Shown piece after piece: positions 1 through 5,764 of a stretch of 21,267 bases of DNA (position 1 is the stretch's first letter; every line of letters begins with the position of its first letter). The position numbers and the translations under genes are program-made. A model generated the notes under the pieces. That model searched no databases. It was not told where the DNA came from and was given only the letters and a program-made list of their open reading frames with translations. The stretch spans positions 1 through 21,267 of the forward strand of contig JAZDKP010000025.1 in assembly GCA_043802925.1 (NCBI GenBank). Reading direction: 5' to 3'. The stretch is from JAZDKP01 sp043802925 (lineage in GTDB: Bacteria > Fibrobacterota > OXYB2-FULL-49-7 > JAEUSG01).

Positions 1-1134
1 GATACGGTCATCCACCGGGCCATCGACGAGAATAACGTGGCCGGTCTCGCTGGCGTCAACTTCTCCATCAAGGGCTTTTCGGGCAATGTCGAATACCTGC
101 GCGCTGAAAATCAGTTTTTCACGGGCGGAAATCCTTCCATCAAGCCCACGGTGGGCCCGCTGCAAAAGGCGAAGTTCGCGGGTTCGCGCGTGTACGAGCT
201 CAACCTCCTGAACGGCAAGTTCAAGACTCTTGAGCTCAACACCGCTTTTGACTGGGAGTCCTCGGTTTCCGAGGTCGTGGGTATCAAGGCCGACACCCTT
301 GGCGTGGATAAAATCACACTCATCGAAACCGATGTCGATGCGCGCGCAAACGAATACAAGACCTACGTCAACACGGACTTCATTTACCAGCCGGTCGAGA
401 ACAAGCTCAAGGCGGGCCTGGGTCTGAAAATGGCCATCGGTGACTTCTCCGTCGAGCCGGGCGGCTCCTTCTATTACGAGACCAAGCCGCTGCTCAAGGT
501 TGACGCCAAAAGCAAGACCACGACGCTCACGGTAAACAGTGCCGAGCAGACTGTCACGGCCACGCAGTACGACGACGCTGAGCGCCGCACACAGGTGCTG
601 GCCGCGGTAGTCTGGAACTCGCCCCTCAACACGCCCCTGGTGTCGGGCCTGCGCGTCAAGGCCGAGTACGAACGCTTATTCATCAACGACCTAAACGACT
701 ATGACGTCGATTCCACCAAGTGGAACAAGAACGACGGCTACCAGCAGCGCATCAAGGGCTCTGTGTCCAACAGGTTTCTTAAACGCCGCTTTTCCAACAA
801 ACTCGACGCCTCGTACAAATATAAAGAGAAAAAGGATCGGGGCGAAAAAAAGACCACCTATAACGTGAGTGACAAGTTTACGGTTGACGTGGTCCCGCGC
901 AAGCTGTCGCTGGGCATCAATGGATATTACCTCACGACCGGAACGGAGTACTCCGCCTCAACCACTGAGACGCAGACCCTCTATGGCGGCGAAAGTGAGC
1001 TTAAGTACAGCCTTTCGTCCATGCTCTCGGTTTCGGGCAAGGGCGGGTACGAATACGGTTACGATGACGCGGCCAGCGGAAGCGAGAACTATAAAACTTT
1101 TTATGGCGGTGTCACGGCGAATTATTTATTTTAA
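1..1134 (+). CDS. Outer-membrane beta-barrel protein, C-terminal part (5' end outside window)
   Basis: The reading frame is open from base 1, with 12 sense codons ahead of the first possible GTG at 37, so the true start lies upstream. The visible 377 residues have alternating polar/hydrophobic strands rich in Tyr, Gly, Lys and Thr, with charged loops and no cytoplasmic-enzyme motifs. The chain ends ...YGGVTANYLF, with a terminal Phe and aromatic residues at alternate positions, the usual BAM recognition pattern of outer-membrane barrels. By family knowledge it would be inserted in the outer membrane as a porin-like or transporter-like protein. Substrate and exact family are not recognisable. 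The tRNA-Gly gene begins 21 bases after the stop, so the two may share a transcript. Confidence 0.7.
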   Translation, partial: DTVIHRAIDENNVAGLAGVNFSIKGFSGNVEYLRAENQFFTGGNPSIKPTVGPLQKAKFAGSRVYELNLLNGKFKTLELNTAFDWESSVSEVVGIKADTLGVDKITLIETDVDARANEYKTYVNTDFIYQPVENKLKAGLGLKMAIGDFSVEPGGSFYYETKPLLKVDAKSKTTTLTVNSAEQTVTATQYDDAERRTQVLAAVVWNSPLNTPLVSGLRVKAEYERLFINDLNDYDVDSTKWNKNDGYQQRIKGSVSNRFLKRRFSNKLDASYKYKEKKDRGEKKTTYNVSDKFTVDVVPRKLSLGINGYYLTTGTEYSASTTETQTLYGGESELKYSLSSMLSVSGKGGYEYGYDDAASGSENYKTFYGGVTANYLF

Positions 1135-1155
1135 TGAGCTGAAAAAAAGTCTGCT

Positions 1156-1227
1156 GCGGGAGTAACTCAGTGGTAGAGTGCCACCTTGCCAAGGTGGTTG
1201 TCGCGAGTTCAAGTCTCGTCTCCCGCT
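1156..1227 (+). tRNA. tRNA-Gly (anticodon GCC)
   Basis: A complete cloverleaf can be drawn. The acceptor arm GCGGGAG (1156-1162) pairs with CTCCCGC (1220-1226), followed by discriminator T1227, typical of bacterial tRNA-Gly. The anticodon stem CCACC/GGTGG (1181-1185/1193-1197) encloses loop TTGCCAA with anticodon GCC at 1188-1190. The T-arm contains GTTCAAG. The 3' CCA is not encoded, since TTA follows. A strong intrinsic terminator starts 8 bases after the gene. A diverged copy of the 3' end lies at 5575-5658. Confidence 0.97.
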
Positions 1228-1234
1228 TTAAAAT

Positions 1235-1270
1235 AAGCCCCTCGTAACACACAAGTTACGAGGGGCTTTT
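1235..1270 (+). terminator. Intrinsic terminator after tRNA-Gly
   Basis: A perfect 14-bp stem, AAGCCCCTCGTAAC (1235-1248) with GTTACGAGGGGCTT (1255-1268), has a 6-base loop and is followed by TTTT then A. On the opposite strand the same hairpin is followed by TTATTTT, so it can also stop the leftward operon that ends at 1349. It is closely related to the hairpin at 5603-5638. Confidence 0.92.
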
Positions 1271-1348
1271 AAATTGGAAAGAACGGCAAAAACGGGGTGA
1301 GGAGGCAGGGATCTTCCCCAAATACGGGGGCATGCCTGATGGGTTTGG

Positions 1349-1888
1349 CTATTCTGCGATTTGATAGAGCCTGTTTTCTTCGGTCCTGTAAAACAAGGGG
1401 GCAATAAGGATGTTTGGATATCGTGAACACAATCGCCGTGTTTCGCTGAGAATAAAATCAATTTCATTTCCAATTTGGAACATTGGCGCGTAGGACATAA
1501 AATGGTCAGTGGCTTGTTCATGGCTCCAGCCCGCATGTTCCACCAACCCATTCACAAACAGGTCCTTTTGCGAGAACACATTCACCATTCCACACAGAGA
1601 GTGAGCGATTAAAACAACGCACTTAACTCCGCCAATGGCGATACAATAGGATATTTTGAATTCGCTGTACCTAAGATTCGCTCCGCCGGTACGGATAATG
1701 AAAGCAAAATTACCCGGCAGCCGTAACTGCTTCCGATTATCAATGCACATGCCTATCAATAGCCTGGCTTTGTCGAAGGGTTCAAACTCGCGGCCAAGAT
1801 TGTGAAACTCGAGCAAATCGGAAACCGGCGTCTTCTGATATTGAGGGAGCACATCTCCGGACTTGTCGACCGCAATCAGGTTTGCCAT
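1349..1888 (-). CDS. Beta-carbonic anhydrase
   Basis: A 179-residue protein with the beta-class carbonic anhydrase signature. Cys48-x-Asp50-x-Arg52 (in MCIDNRK) and His96-x2-Cys99 (in AHSLCGM) supply the three zinc ligands and the Asp/Arg dyad. RTGGAN (66-71) stands where classical enzymes have RNAG. Known reaction: reversible hydration of CO2 to bicarbonate, in the cytoplasm (no signal peptide). The length fits the short type II (Cab-like) enzymes. It is the last gene of the leftward operon, and its ATG at 1888-1886 lies inside the end of the Sua5 gene (13-bp overlap). I see no Shine-Dalgarno in front of it, so translation probably depends on ribosomes finishing Sua5. The tRNA-Gly terminator, read in reverse, is the likely 3' end. 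Confidence 0.88.
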   Translation of the reverse strand: MANLIAVDKSGDVLPQYQKTPVSDLLEFHNLGREFEPFDKARLLIGMCIDNRKQLRLPGNFAFIIRTGGANLRYSEFKISYCIAIGGVKCVVLIAHSLCGMVNVFSQKDLFVNGLVEHAGWSHEQATDHFMSYAPMFQIGNEIDFILSETRRLCSRYPNILIAPLFYRTEENRLYQIAE

Positions 1889-2892
1889 GTTTTATCCAAG
1901 TCGTTCAAATCGTAAACATCGCGTACTTTAGTCTGTTTTTCGTTTTCGACGCTCATACGCGTCAAGCGGTCGTTGATAGTGCGTCCAAGGCCGGTCTCGG
2001 GCAGTCGGTTGGCAATGATGACATCCAGATGCGCAGCATCCAGATGGCGAAGGGCTGAGAATAAATTGGCCGCGGCTTCCCTGAATGCGCCGGTTCGGGA
2101 CAACACCTCGACCGCATCATATTTTATCATATCCTCGATGGGAATAAAGGTCAGAAGACCGACAGAATAATGTTTGGGCATCCTTTCAATGGACGAATCC
2201 AATATTATACGGGTCCGTGGTGAATAATGCCGTTCCGCACGACCGGGCGACATCATGGCGCACTCGCCCGGCGCGGGAATGATGACAGGGCCTATGGCCT
2301 GCTCAATCTCTTCAACCGCTATTCCGCCGGGCCGCAACAACACGGGCGCTTCGTTCATGAATGAAATAATGGTGGATTCCACGCCGACCCTGCACGGCCC
2401 GCCGTCAATAATCTCAAAATCCCGGGTCCCGAATTCATCCGCCACATGACGCGCACAGGTAGGACTCAGCTTTCCGAACTTGTTCGCGCTTGGCGCCGCC
2501 ACCGGTGTACCGGCCATCCTGATGAGTTCCAGCGCCACGGGATGTGCCGGCATCCGGATACCGACACCCCTGAGACCTGCGGTCACGATGTCGGGAACTT
2601 TGTCACGTTTAGGCAAAATAATTGTCAAGGGCCCGGGCCAGAATTTGGCGATGAGTTTTTGTGCTTTGGGCGGTATGGCTTTTACCAGAGCGTCCATCTG
2701 CTCAAGCGAAGCGATATGCACAATCAACGGGTCGAAAAATGGCCGGTTCTTGAGCTCAAACACGGCGGCCACGGCCTGCGGGTTAAAAGCATCCGCCCCC
2801 AGGCCGTATACCGTTTCAGTAGGGAAAGCGACAACACCCCCTGCCTTTAGGCACTCTGCGGCATGTTTTATTCTTAATTCCGCCAGGTTCAT
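1876..2892 (-). CDS. tsaC: Threonylcarbamoyl-AMP synthase (Sua5/YrdC/TsaC family, long form)
   Basis: A 338-residue protein with an N-terminal YrdC domain and a C-terminal Sua5 domain. Visible motifs are PTETVYGLG near residue 24, the KxR of KNRPFFDP (Lys48, Arg50), SAN at 135-137, the linker SPGRAERHYSP, and a C-terminal GLGRTINDRL. Family role: makes threonylcarbamoyl-AMP from L-threonine, bicarbonate/CO2 and ATP in the cytoplasm, the first step of t6A37 modification of ANN-decoding tRNAs. I chose ATG at 2892 rather than TTG at 2898 because GAGG sits 7 bases upstream of the ATG. The upstream 19-codon ORF stops 2 bases before this ATG, so the two may be translationally coupled. The downstream carbonic anhydrase starts 13 bases before this stop. 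The long Sua5 form suggests sua5 as an alternative gene name. Confidence 0.93.
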   Translation of the reverse strand: MNLAELRIKHAAECLKAGGVVAFPTETVYGLGADAFNPQAVAAVFELKNRPFFDPLIVHIASLEQMDALVKAIPPKAQKLIAKFWPGPLTIILPKRDKVPDIVTAGLRGVGIRMPAHPVALELIRMAGTPVAAPSANKFGKLSPTCARHVADEFGTRDFEIIDGGPCRVGVESTIISFMNEAPVLLRPGGIAVEEIEQAIGPVIIPAPGECAMMSPGRAERHYSPRTRIILDSSIERMPKHYSVGLLTFIPIEDMIKYDAVEVLSRTGAFREAAANLFSALRHLDAAHLDVIIANRLPETGLGRTINDRLTRMSVENEKQTKVRDVYDLNDLDKTWQT

Positions 2893-2894
2893 AT

Positions 2895-2954
2895 TCAAAC
2901 CTCAAACCTCTTGAGAATCTGCTGATGCCCATTACCAAAATGACAGCCGAACAT
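2895..2954 (-). CDS. Small ORF of 19 codons with consensus Shine-Dalgarno
   Basis: Between the stop of the PEPCK-like gene (2965) and the Sua5 start (2892) lies ATG plus 18 codons and TGA, encoding MFGCHFGNGHQQILKRFEV. AAGGAGG stands 5 bases before the ATG, the strongest ribosome site in the operon, and it would have no other use here because the Sua5 ATG is over 60 bases away. The Sua5 Shine-Dalgarno (GAGG) lies within this ORF. It could be a translational coupler or leader for Sua5, or a real micropeptide; Cys4, His5 and His10 could bind metal. I do not recognise any family. Expression and function are inference. Confidence 0.5.
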   Translation of the reverse strand: MFGCHFGNGHQQILKRFEV

Positions 2955-2964
2955 AGCGTCCTCC

Positions 2965-4734
2965 TTATGACTGCTCAACGAGTTTAAGCAATGCCTCCGC
3001 GGCCTTCCGGGGCCCCTCCGTTTCCCGCCCGGTGACACCCAGTTGGGTCCGTATCTCGCCCACCCAGGCTTTTTTCCGGAATGCCGCCTTGAAGGTTCGC
3101 AGCGCCAGCGGCTCATGAAGCGCGCGATATTGTGAGGGGCCAAAAATATTGGCGAAATAGCTATGAACCAGTCCGGTCGAGGTCGTAGTCCCTTTGGCCA
3201 TAGCTGCGCCGACGCTGAAAACTTTCATGGCCTCGACCGGCGTTTCAAACCGTCTAAGGACTGGATGGGTTTCATCAACGATTTCGTAGTTGTTTGCGTA
3301 GAGGAGCACATCAACCGGATAACCATGCACTATTTCGCTGAACGAAGTGACCGGCAGAACCACCCGTGCATTCACTTTCTGAGGACTCATGATGATGGCC
3401 CGGTCAATCTGGTCGAACGCATAGCCTTGCTGCAGGTCATCCAGCCGGATAAAGGCCCCGATTTCCGTGCCATACCCAATCACGCGCCCATCCCGAACCT
3501 CAAGGGAACCCATATCATCCGCAATGATTCGCATTTCGCTTATATGTTTCTGCCCCAGCATACGTAATGCTTCGAGGGATTCGGACTTGCCCGTGGCCGT
3601 ATCACCGATAACGAGCACGTTGGCCTGCTTGCCGGACCGTAGGCTTATATGCACCATGGCGCCGTGGAAGGGCATCCGCCCCCGTTTCATCATGATGATG
3701 TTGTGCAGTGTAAGCGTCATTTTCTTAAGATAGCCGAAATATCCGAAATCGCTCCTGCCCGGAACGGCCGCCACAAGAATGTCATGCTTTTTATCATCAT
3801 AAAAGACGGTCTTCGAATCCAGGCATCCGCAACGGGCTGTTTCCGGCATGCCGAAGAAATAAAGTGCATCAGGGCCTTTCTCAATACTTTCATCCGACGC
3901 GAGTTCAAAAAGATTGGCCAGTGTGCAACCTAATCCCATGAAGGTCTGATGAAAATAAACGAAAATTGTCAGGTCCCCCACGCAAGCTGGATAACAGAGC
4001 CACTCTTCCTTTTTAAGCCTGACGTTCTCCAGAGGGTTGACAGGCACCCTCTCGAACCGTCCCGTCCGGACATTCATCGGCGGATCCATTATCATGGGCG
4101 GCGTGATCCAGACCTGCCGGATAAAGGGAATGTCGCCTGAAACAGCCTGATATTTCTTTGGCATTCGTGCGGTTAGCGGAAGCGCGATAAGACCGATATT
4201 GCAGCCGGCCGATACCTGACGATAGACCCGGGGATGGGCGCCGATGATATTTTCGCAGATATCCCGGTACAATGCCCTCACCGTATGGGATAATGTTTCA
4301 ATGGTTGCGTTGAACGAACGATAAGGCCGCTGCTCAAAACCGCTGGGGCCCGGCATTGCGTGAAGCACCATGAATCTGTCAAAGGAACGCCAGAAATCAT
4401 AAAGCCCTTCCACGAATTCATGTAATCCAGTCCGTTGAGAATCAGGAAAAGATTTTGGAACAAGGAGCGATTTCCCTGCGACAGCATCCAACCTGGCGGC
4501 ATTCAATTCGCAAAGCAGGGCATAGAGTGCGCCAAGGCGTCCGGTTTTTGTGATACGTTGAAGCCCCGACATCTCCAGAACAGGCGCTTCTTCGGACTGC
4601 AGCTTTTCCAGATAAAGTTTCAAAATATGTCGAAAAATCCCGCTGCGAAGCAAATCCTCCTTCCGAATACAGATTTCACCTTTGGTGTGTATGATGATTT
4701 GCTCATGCTCGATGACGAATTCACGGTAATTCAT
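2965..4734 (-). CDS. PEP-carboxykinase/HPr-kinase superfamily P-loop protein, uncharacterised
   Basis: A 589-residue soluble protein without a signal peptide. The C-terminal half holds a P-loop, GDTATGKS (377-384), preceded by a strand (NVLVI), followed by an ADD motif at 405-407 and by GTEIGAFIRLDDL. This arrangement is shared by HPr kinase/phosphorylase and ATP-dependent PEP carboxykinase. The N-terminal 350 residues match nothing I know. It is too long and different to be a standard HprK (about 310 residues) or PckA, and the annotation PEP carboxykinase may not mean that reaction occurs. It leads the operon with the 19-codon ORF, Sua5 and carbonic anhydrase; the next ribosome site overlaps its stop. 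AGGAGG at 4744-4739 stands 4 bases before the ATG, and a terminator-like hairpin abuts that site, suggesting attenuated expression. Confidence 0.75.
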   Translation of the reverse strand: MNYREFVIEHEQIIIHTKGEICIRKEDLLRSGIFRHILKLYLEKLQSEEAPVLEMSGLQRITKTGRLGALYALLCELNAARLDAVAGKSLLVPKSFPDSQRTGLHEFVEGLYDFWRSFDRFMVLHAMPGPSGFEQRPYRSFNATIETLSHTVRALYRDICENIIGAHPRVYRQVSAGCNIGLIALPLTARMPKKYQAVSGDIPFIRQVWITPPMIMDPPMNVRTGRFERVPVNPLENVRLKKEEWLCYPACVGDLTIFVYFHQTFMGLGCTLANLFELASDESIEKGPDALYFFGMPETARCGCLDSKTVFYDDKKHDILVAAVPGRSDFGYFGYLKKMTLTLHNIIMMKRGRMPFHGAMVHISLRSGKQANVLVIGDTATGKSESLEALRMLGQKHISEMRIIADDMGSLEVRDGRVIGYGTEIGAFIRLDDLQQGYAFDQIDRAIIMSPQKVNARVVLPVTSFSEIVHGYPVDVLLYANNYEIVDETHPVLRRFETPVEAMKVFSVGAAMAKGTTTSTGLVHSYFANIFGPSQYRALHEPLALRTFKAAFRKKAWVGEIRTQLGVTGRETEGPRKAAEALLKLVEQS

Positions 4735-4738
4735 TTTG

Positions 4739-4744
4739 CCTCCT
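4739..4744 (-). promoter_or_regulatory. Shine-Dalgarno AGGAGG fused to a terminator U-tract
   Basis: Read on the minus strand, the order is hairpin, TTTTTTATTTT, AGGAGG, CAAA, ATG. The ribosome site touches the end of the U-tract, so any mRNA for the PEPCK-like gene begun upstream must pass the hairpin. The site fixes the start at 4734. Confidence 0.8.
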
Positions 4745-4791
4745 AAAATAAAAAAGGCTGAAATTTCCCGGGTCGGGAAATTTCAGCCTTT
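4745..4791 (-). terminator. Perfect hairpin with U-tract: terminator or attenuator ahead of the PEPCK-like operon
   Basis: AAAGGCTGAAATTTCCCG (4753-4770) pairs perfectly with 4774-4791: an 18-bp stem with loop GGT. Minus-strand transcription follows it with an 11-base T-rich tract broken by one A (4755-4745). It may end the transcript of the upstream MpsC-like gene, which stops 137 bases earlier. Because it lies only 11 bases before the ATG of the next gene, it can also act as a leader attenuator. A smaller hairpin (GCCG...CGGC enclosing CCCG/CGGG) lies just upstream at about 4799-4824. I found no riboswitch fold I could name. Confidence 0.8.
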
Positions 4792-4927
4792 ACTTTTGAG
4801 CCGCTCCCGGAATAACGGGTTCGGCAAAAACTTATCAGCTTTTTGGTTTTATAAAGACATCAACCGCCAAAAAACCAACGATCAATGTTTTTACTTCAAT
4901 CAAGATATATTTTGTAACGATTTTCAA

Positions 4928-5362
4928 TCAAGAAATTAAATTTTCGGCGACCCCCGCGTGCAGGCGGGAAATCGTTATGCCGGCTCGGTGCACGACTGCC
5001 GGCGATTCCAGAATGAAAATAATCACCCGTTCGCCGGTAGTTGTGCTGATATCGGTATGTAAACTGCGGATTTTTACGGCTAAAATGTTTTCAATCATGG
5101 CTTCAAGCAGGGGGCGGCCTTTCTCCAGGAGTTCTGCGCGCATGGTTTTAATCAGCCCGCGTCCCCTGGAGAAATCGTTTGAAGTGGCAAGCTGCAGTTC
5201 GGCTATTGTCAAGACGCCCTTCAGCCGGATTAAGACCATATCGTCGATGATGGTTGTTTTGCAGGACAGCGGGCCCCGTCCCATGTACTCCTTTTCAAAT
5301 CTGATTGCCGCTTCGCTGATTTCAGACTCGGTTTGACCGATGGTTTTTTCTCTTTCGGGCAT
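4928..5362 (-). CDS. MpsC/DUF2294 domain protein
   Basis: A 144-residue soluble protein. Its central part fits the DUF2294 (now MpsC) family as I know it: a helical start ending FEKEYMGRGP, then a strand with IDDMVLIRLKGVLTIAE, a long helix with an Arg-rich segment, and a final VIIFILE strand. In Staphylococcus and Bacillus, MpsC belongs to a cation-translocating membrane-potential system with MpsA and MpsB; many bacteria carry lone paralogues of unknown role. No mpsAB-like gene is in this window. ATG at 5362 is the first start. I see no Shine-Dalgarno, only an A/T-rich leader. The stop at 4928 is followed by a 136-base gap and the hairpin at 4753-4791. Confidence 0.68.
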   Translation of the reverse strand: MPEREKTIGQTESEISEAAIRFEKEYMGRGPLSCKTTIIDDMVLIRLKGVLTIAELQLATSNDFSRGRGLIKTMRAELLEKGRPLLEAMIENILAVKIRSLHTDISTTTGERVIIFILESPAVVHRAGITISRLHAGVAENLIS

Positions 5363-5574
5363 TTAATAAATATAGAAAACAAACCATACAAGTATCTATA
5401 GCTGATGATTGTAATTGCAGAATTTCCAGGCGGCAAAGTCACCGTTTATATTGTCGACCCACTGGCCTTTGAGGGGATTGCGCTATCCCTTCGGCAGAGC
5501 TTTTTTATTTTTCCTTGAAGGTTTTATGCTATCTTCCGCCATGTCAATTCCAAAGAGTTCGGAAAGCCCGTCCT

Positions 5575-5658
5575 GTTAGACTCTCGTCTCCTGCTTTAAA
5601 ACAAGTCCTCTGTAATCAAACGGTTACAGGGGACTTTTAATTGTAAAGCCCGGCAAAA
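5575..5658 (+). repeat. Diverged copy of tRNA-Gly 3' end plus terminator (partner at 1207-1291)
   Basis: Hand alignment of 1207-1291 with 5575-5658 gives 63 identities in 85 columns with one gap. The longest exact runs are TCTCGTCTCC and GCTTTAAAA, spanning the T-arm/acceptor 3' strand and the spacer to the terminator. Similarity continues beyond the terminator (TTG.AAAG...CGGCAAAA). The 5' three quarters of the tRNA are absent, so this is not a functional tRNA. It could be a relic of a duplicated tRNA-Gly gene, or a very old attachment-site duplication. Confidence 0.75.
5603..5638 (+). terminator. Terminator hairpin in the tRNA-Gly relic
   Basis: AAGTCCTCTGTAA (5603-5615) pairs with TTACAGGGGACTT (5624-5636), 12 Watson-Crick pairs and one G-U, followed by TTTT. 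Compared with the hairpin at 1235-1268, three base pairs have changed on both sides and two have become G-U, so the fold has been kept while the sequence drifted. No complete gene ends just before it today. Confidence 0.75.
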
Positions 5659-5667
5659 TCCAAAGCA

Positions 5668-5697
5668 TGTGAATTTTAGCATAAAAACTCTTATAAT
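5668..5697 (+). promoter_or_regulatory. Possible sigma-70 promoter for the AAA_14 ATPase
   Basis: A perfect -10 box TATAAT at 5692-5697 lies in A/T-rich DNA 67 bases before the ATG at 5765. The best -35 candidate, TGTGAA (5668-5673), is weak at a spacing of 18. The hairpin at 5603-5638 would shield it from upstream transcription. Confidence 0.4.
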
Positions 5698-5764
5698 ACT
5701 GTTAAATGCGTAATTAGTTGCATTATGATTGCATTGATATGTATTTTTGCTTAAAACAGTACCA

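Larger units (their letters stand above)
5363..5764. other. Gene-free intergenic stretch with tRNA-Gly 3'-end relic
   Basis: About 400 bases between the divergently oriented MpsC-like gene (left) and the AAA_14 ATPase (right). The left part is A/T-rich leader sequence of the MpsC-like gene. The middle has a short imperfect hairpin near 5470-5490 and a T-run (5503-5512). The right part holds a diverged copy of the tRNA-Gly 3' end and terminator (5575-5658), then an A/T-rich segment with a consensus -10 box. I see no convincing coding frame. Confidence 0.6.

Noticed and set aside
2446..2914. Overlapping plus-strand frames opposite the Sua5 gene
   Set aside because: They have no ribosome site or recognisable motif, and the Sua5 frame is continuous and fully conserved in its motifs.
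4792..4927. Known riboswitch in the leader before the PEPCK-like gene
   Set aside because: I could not match the sequence to any riboswitch or T-box consensus. In particular I see no T-box TGGNACCGCG-like element.
5470..5512. Hairpin plus T-run as a further terminator
   Set aside because: The AGGGGAT/ATCCCTT stem is not adjacent to the T-run, and the stem that is adjacent (GCTATCCC/GGCAGAGC) has two mismatches. Too weak to call.
1207..5658. A recent integrative element with attL/attR at tRNA-Gly
   Set aside because: No integrase or other mobility gene lies between the repeats, and the repeats are only about 74% alike by hand alignment, whereas fresh att sites are identical. An old event remains possible and is listed as a finding.
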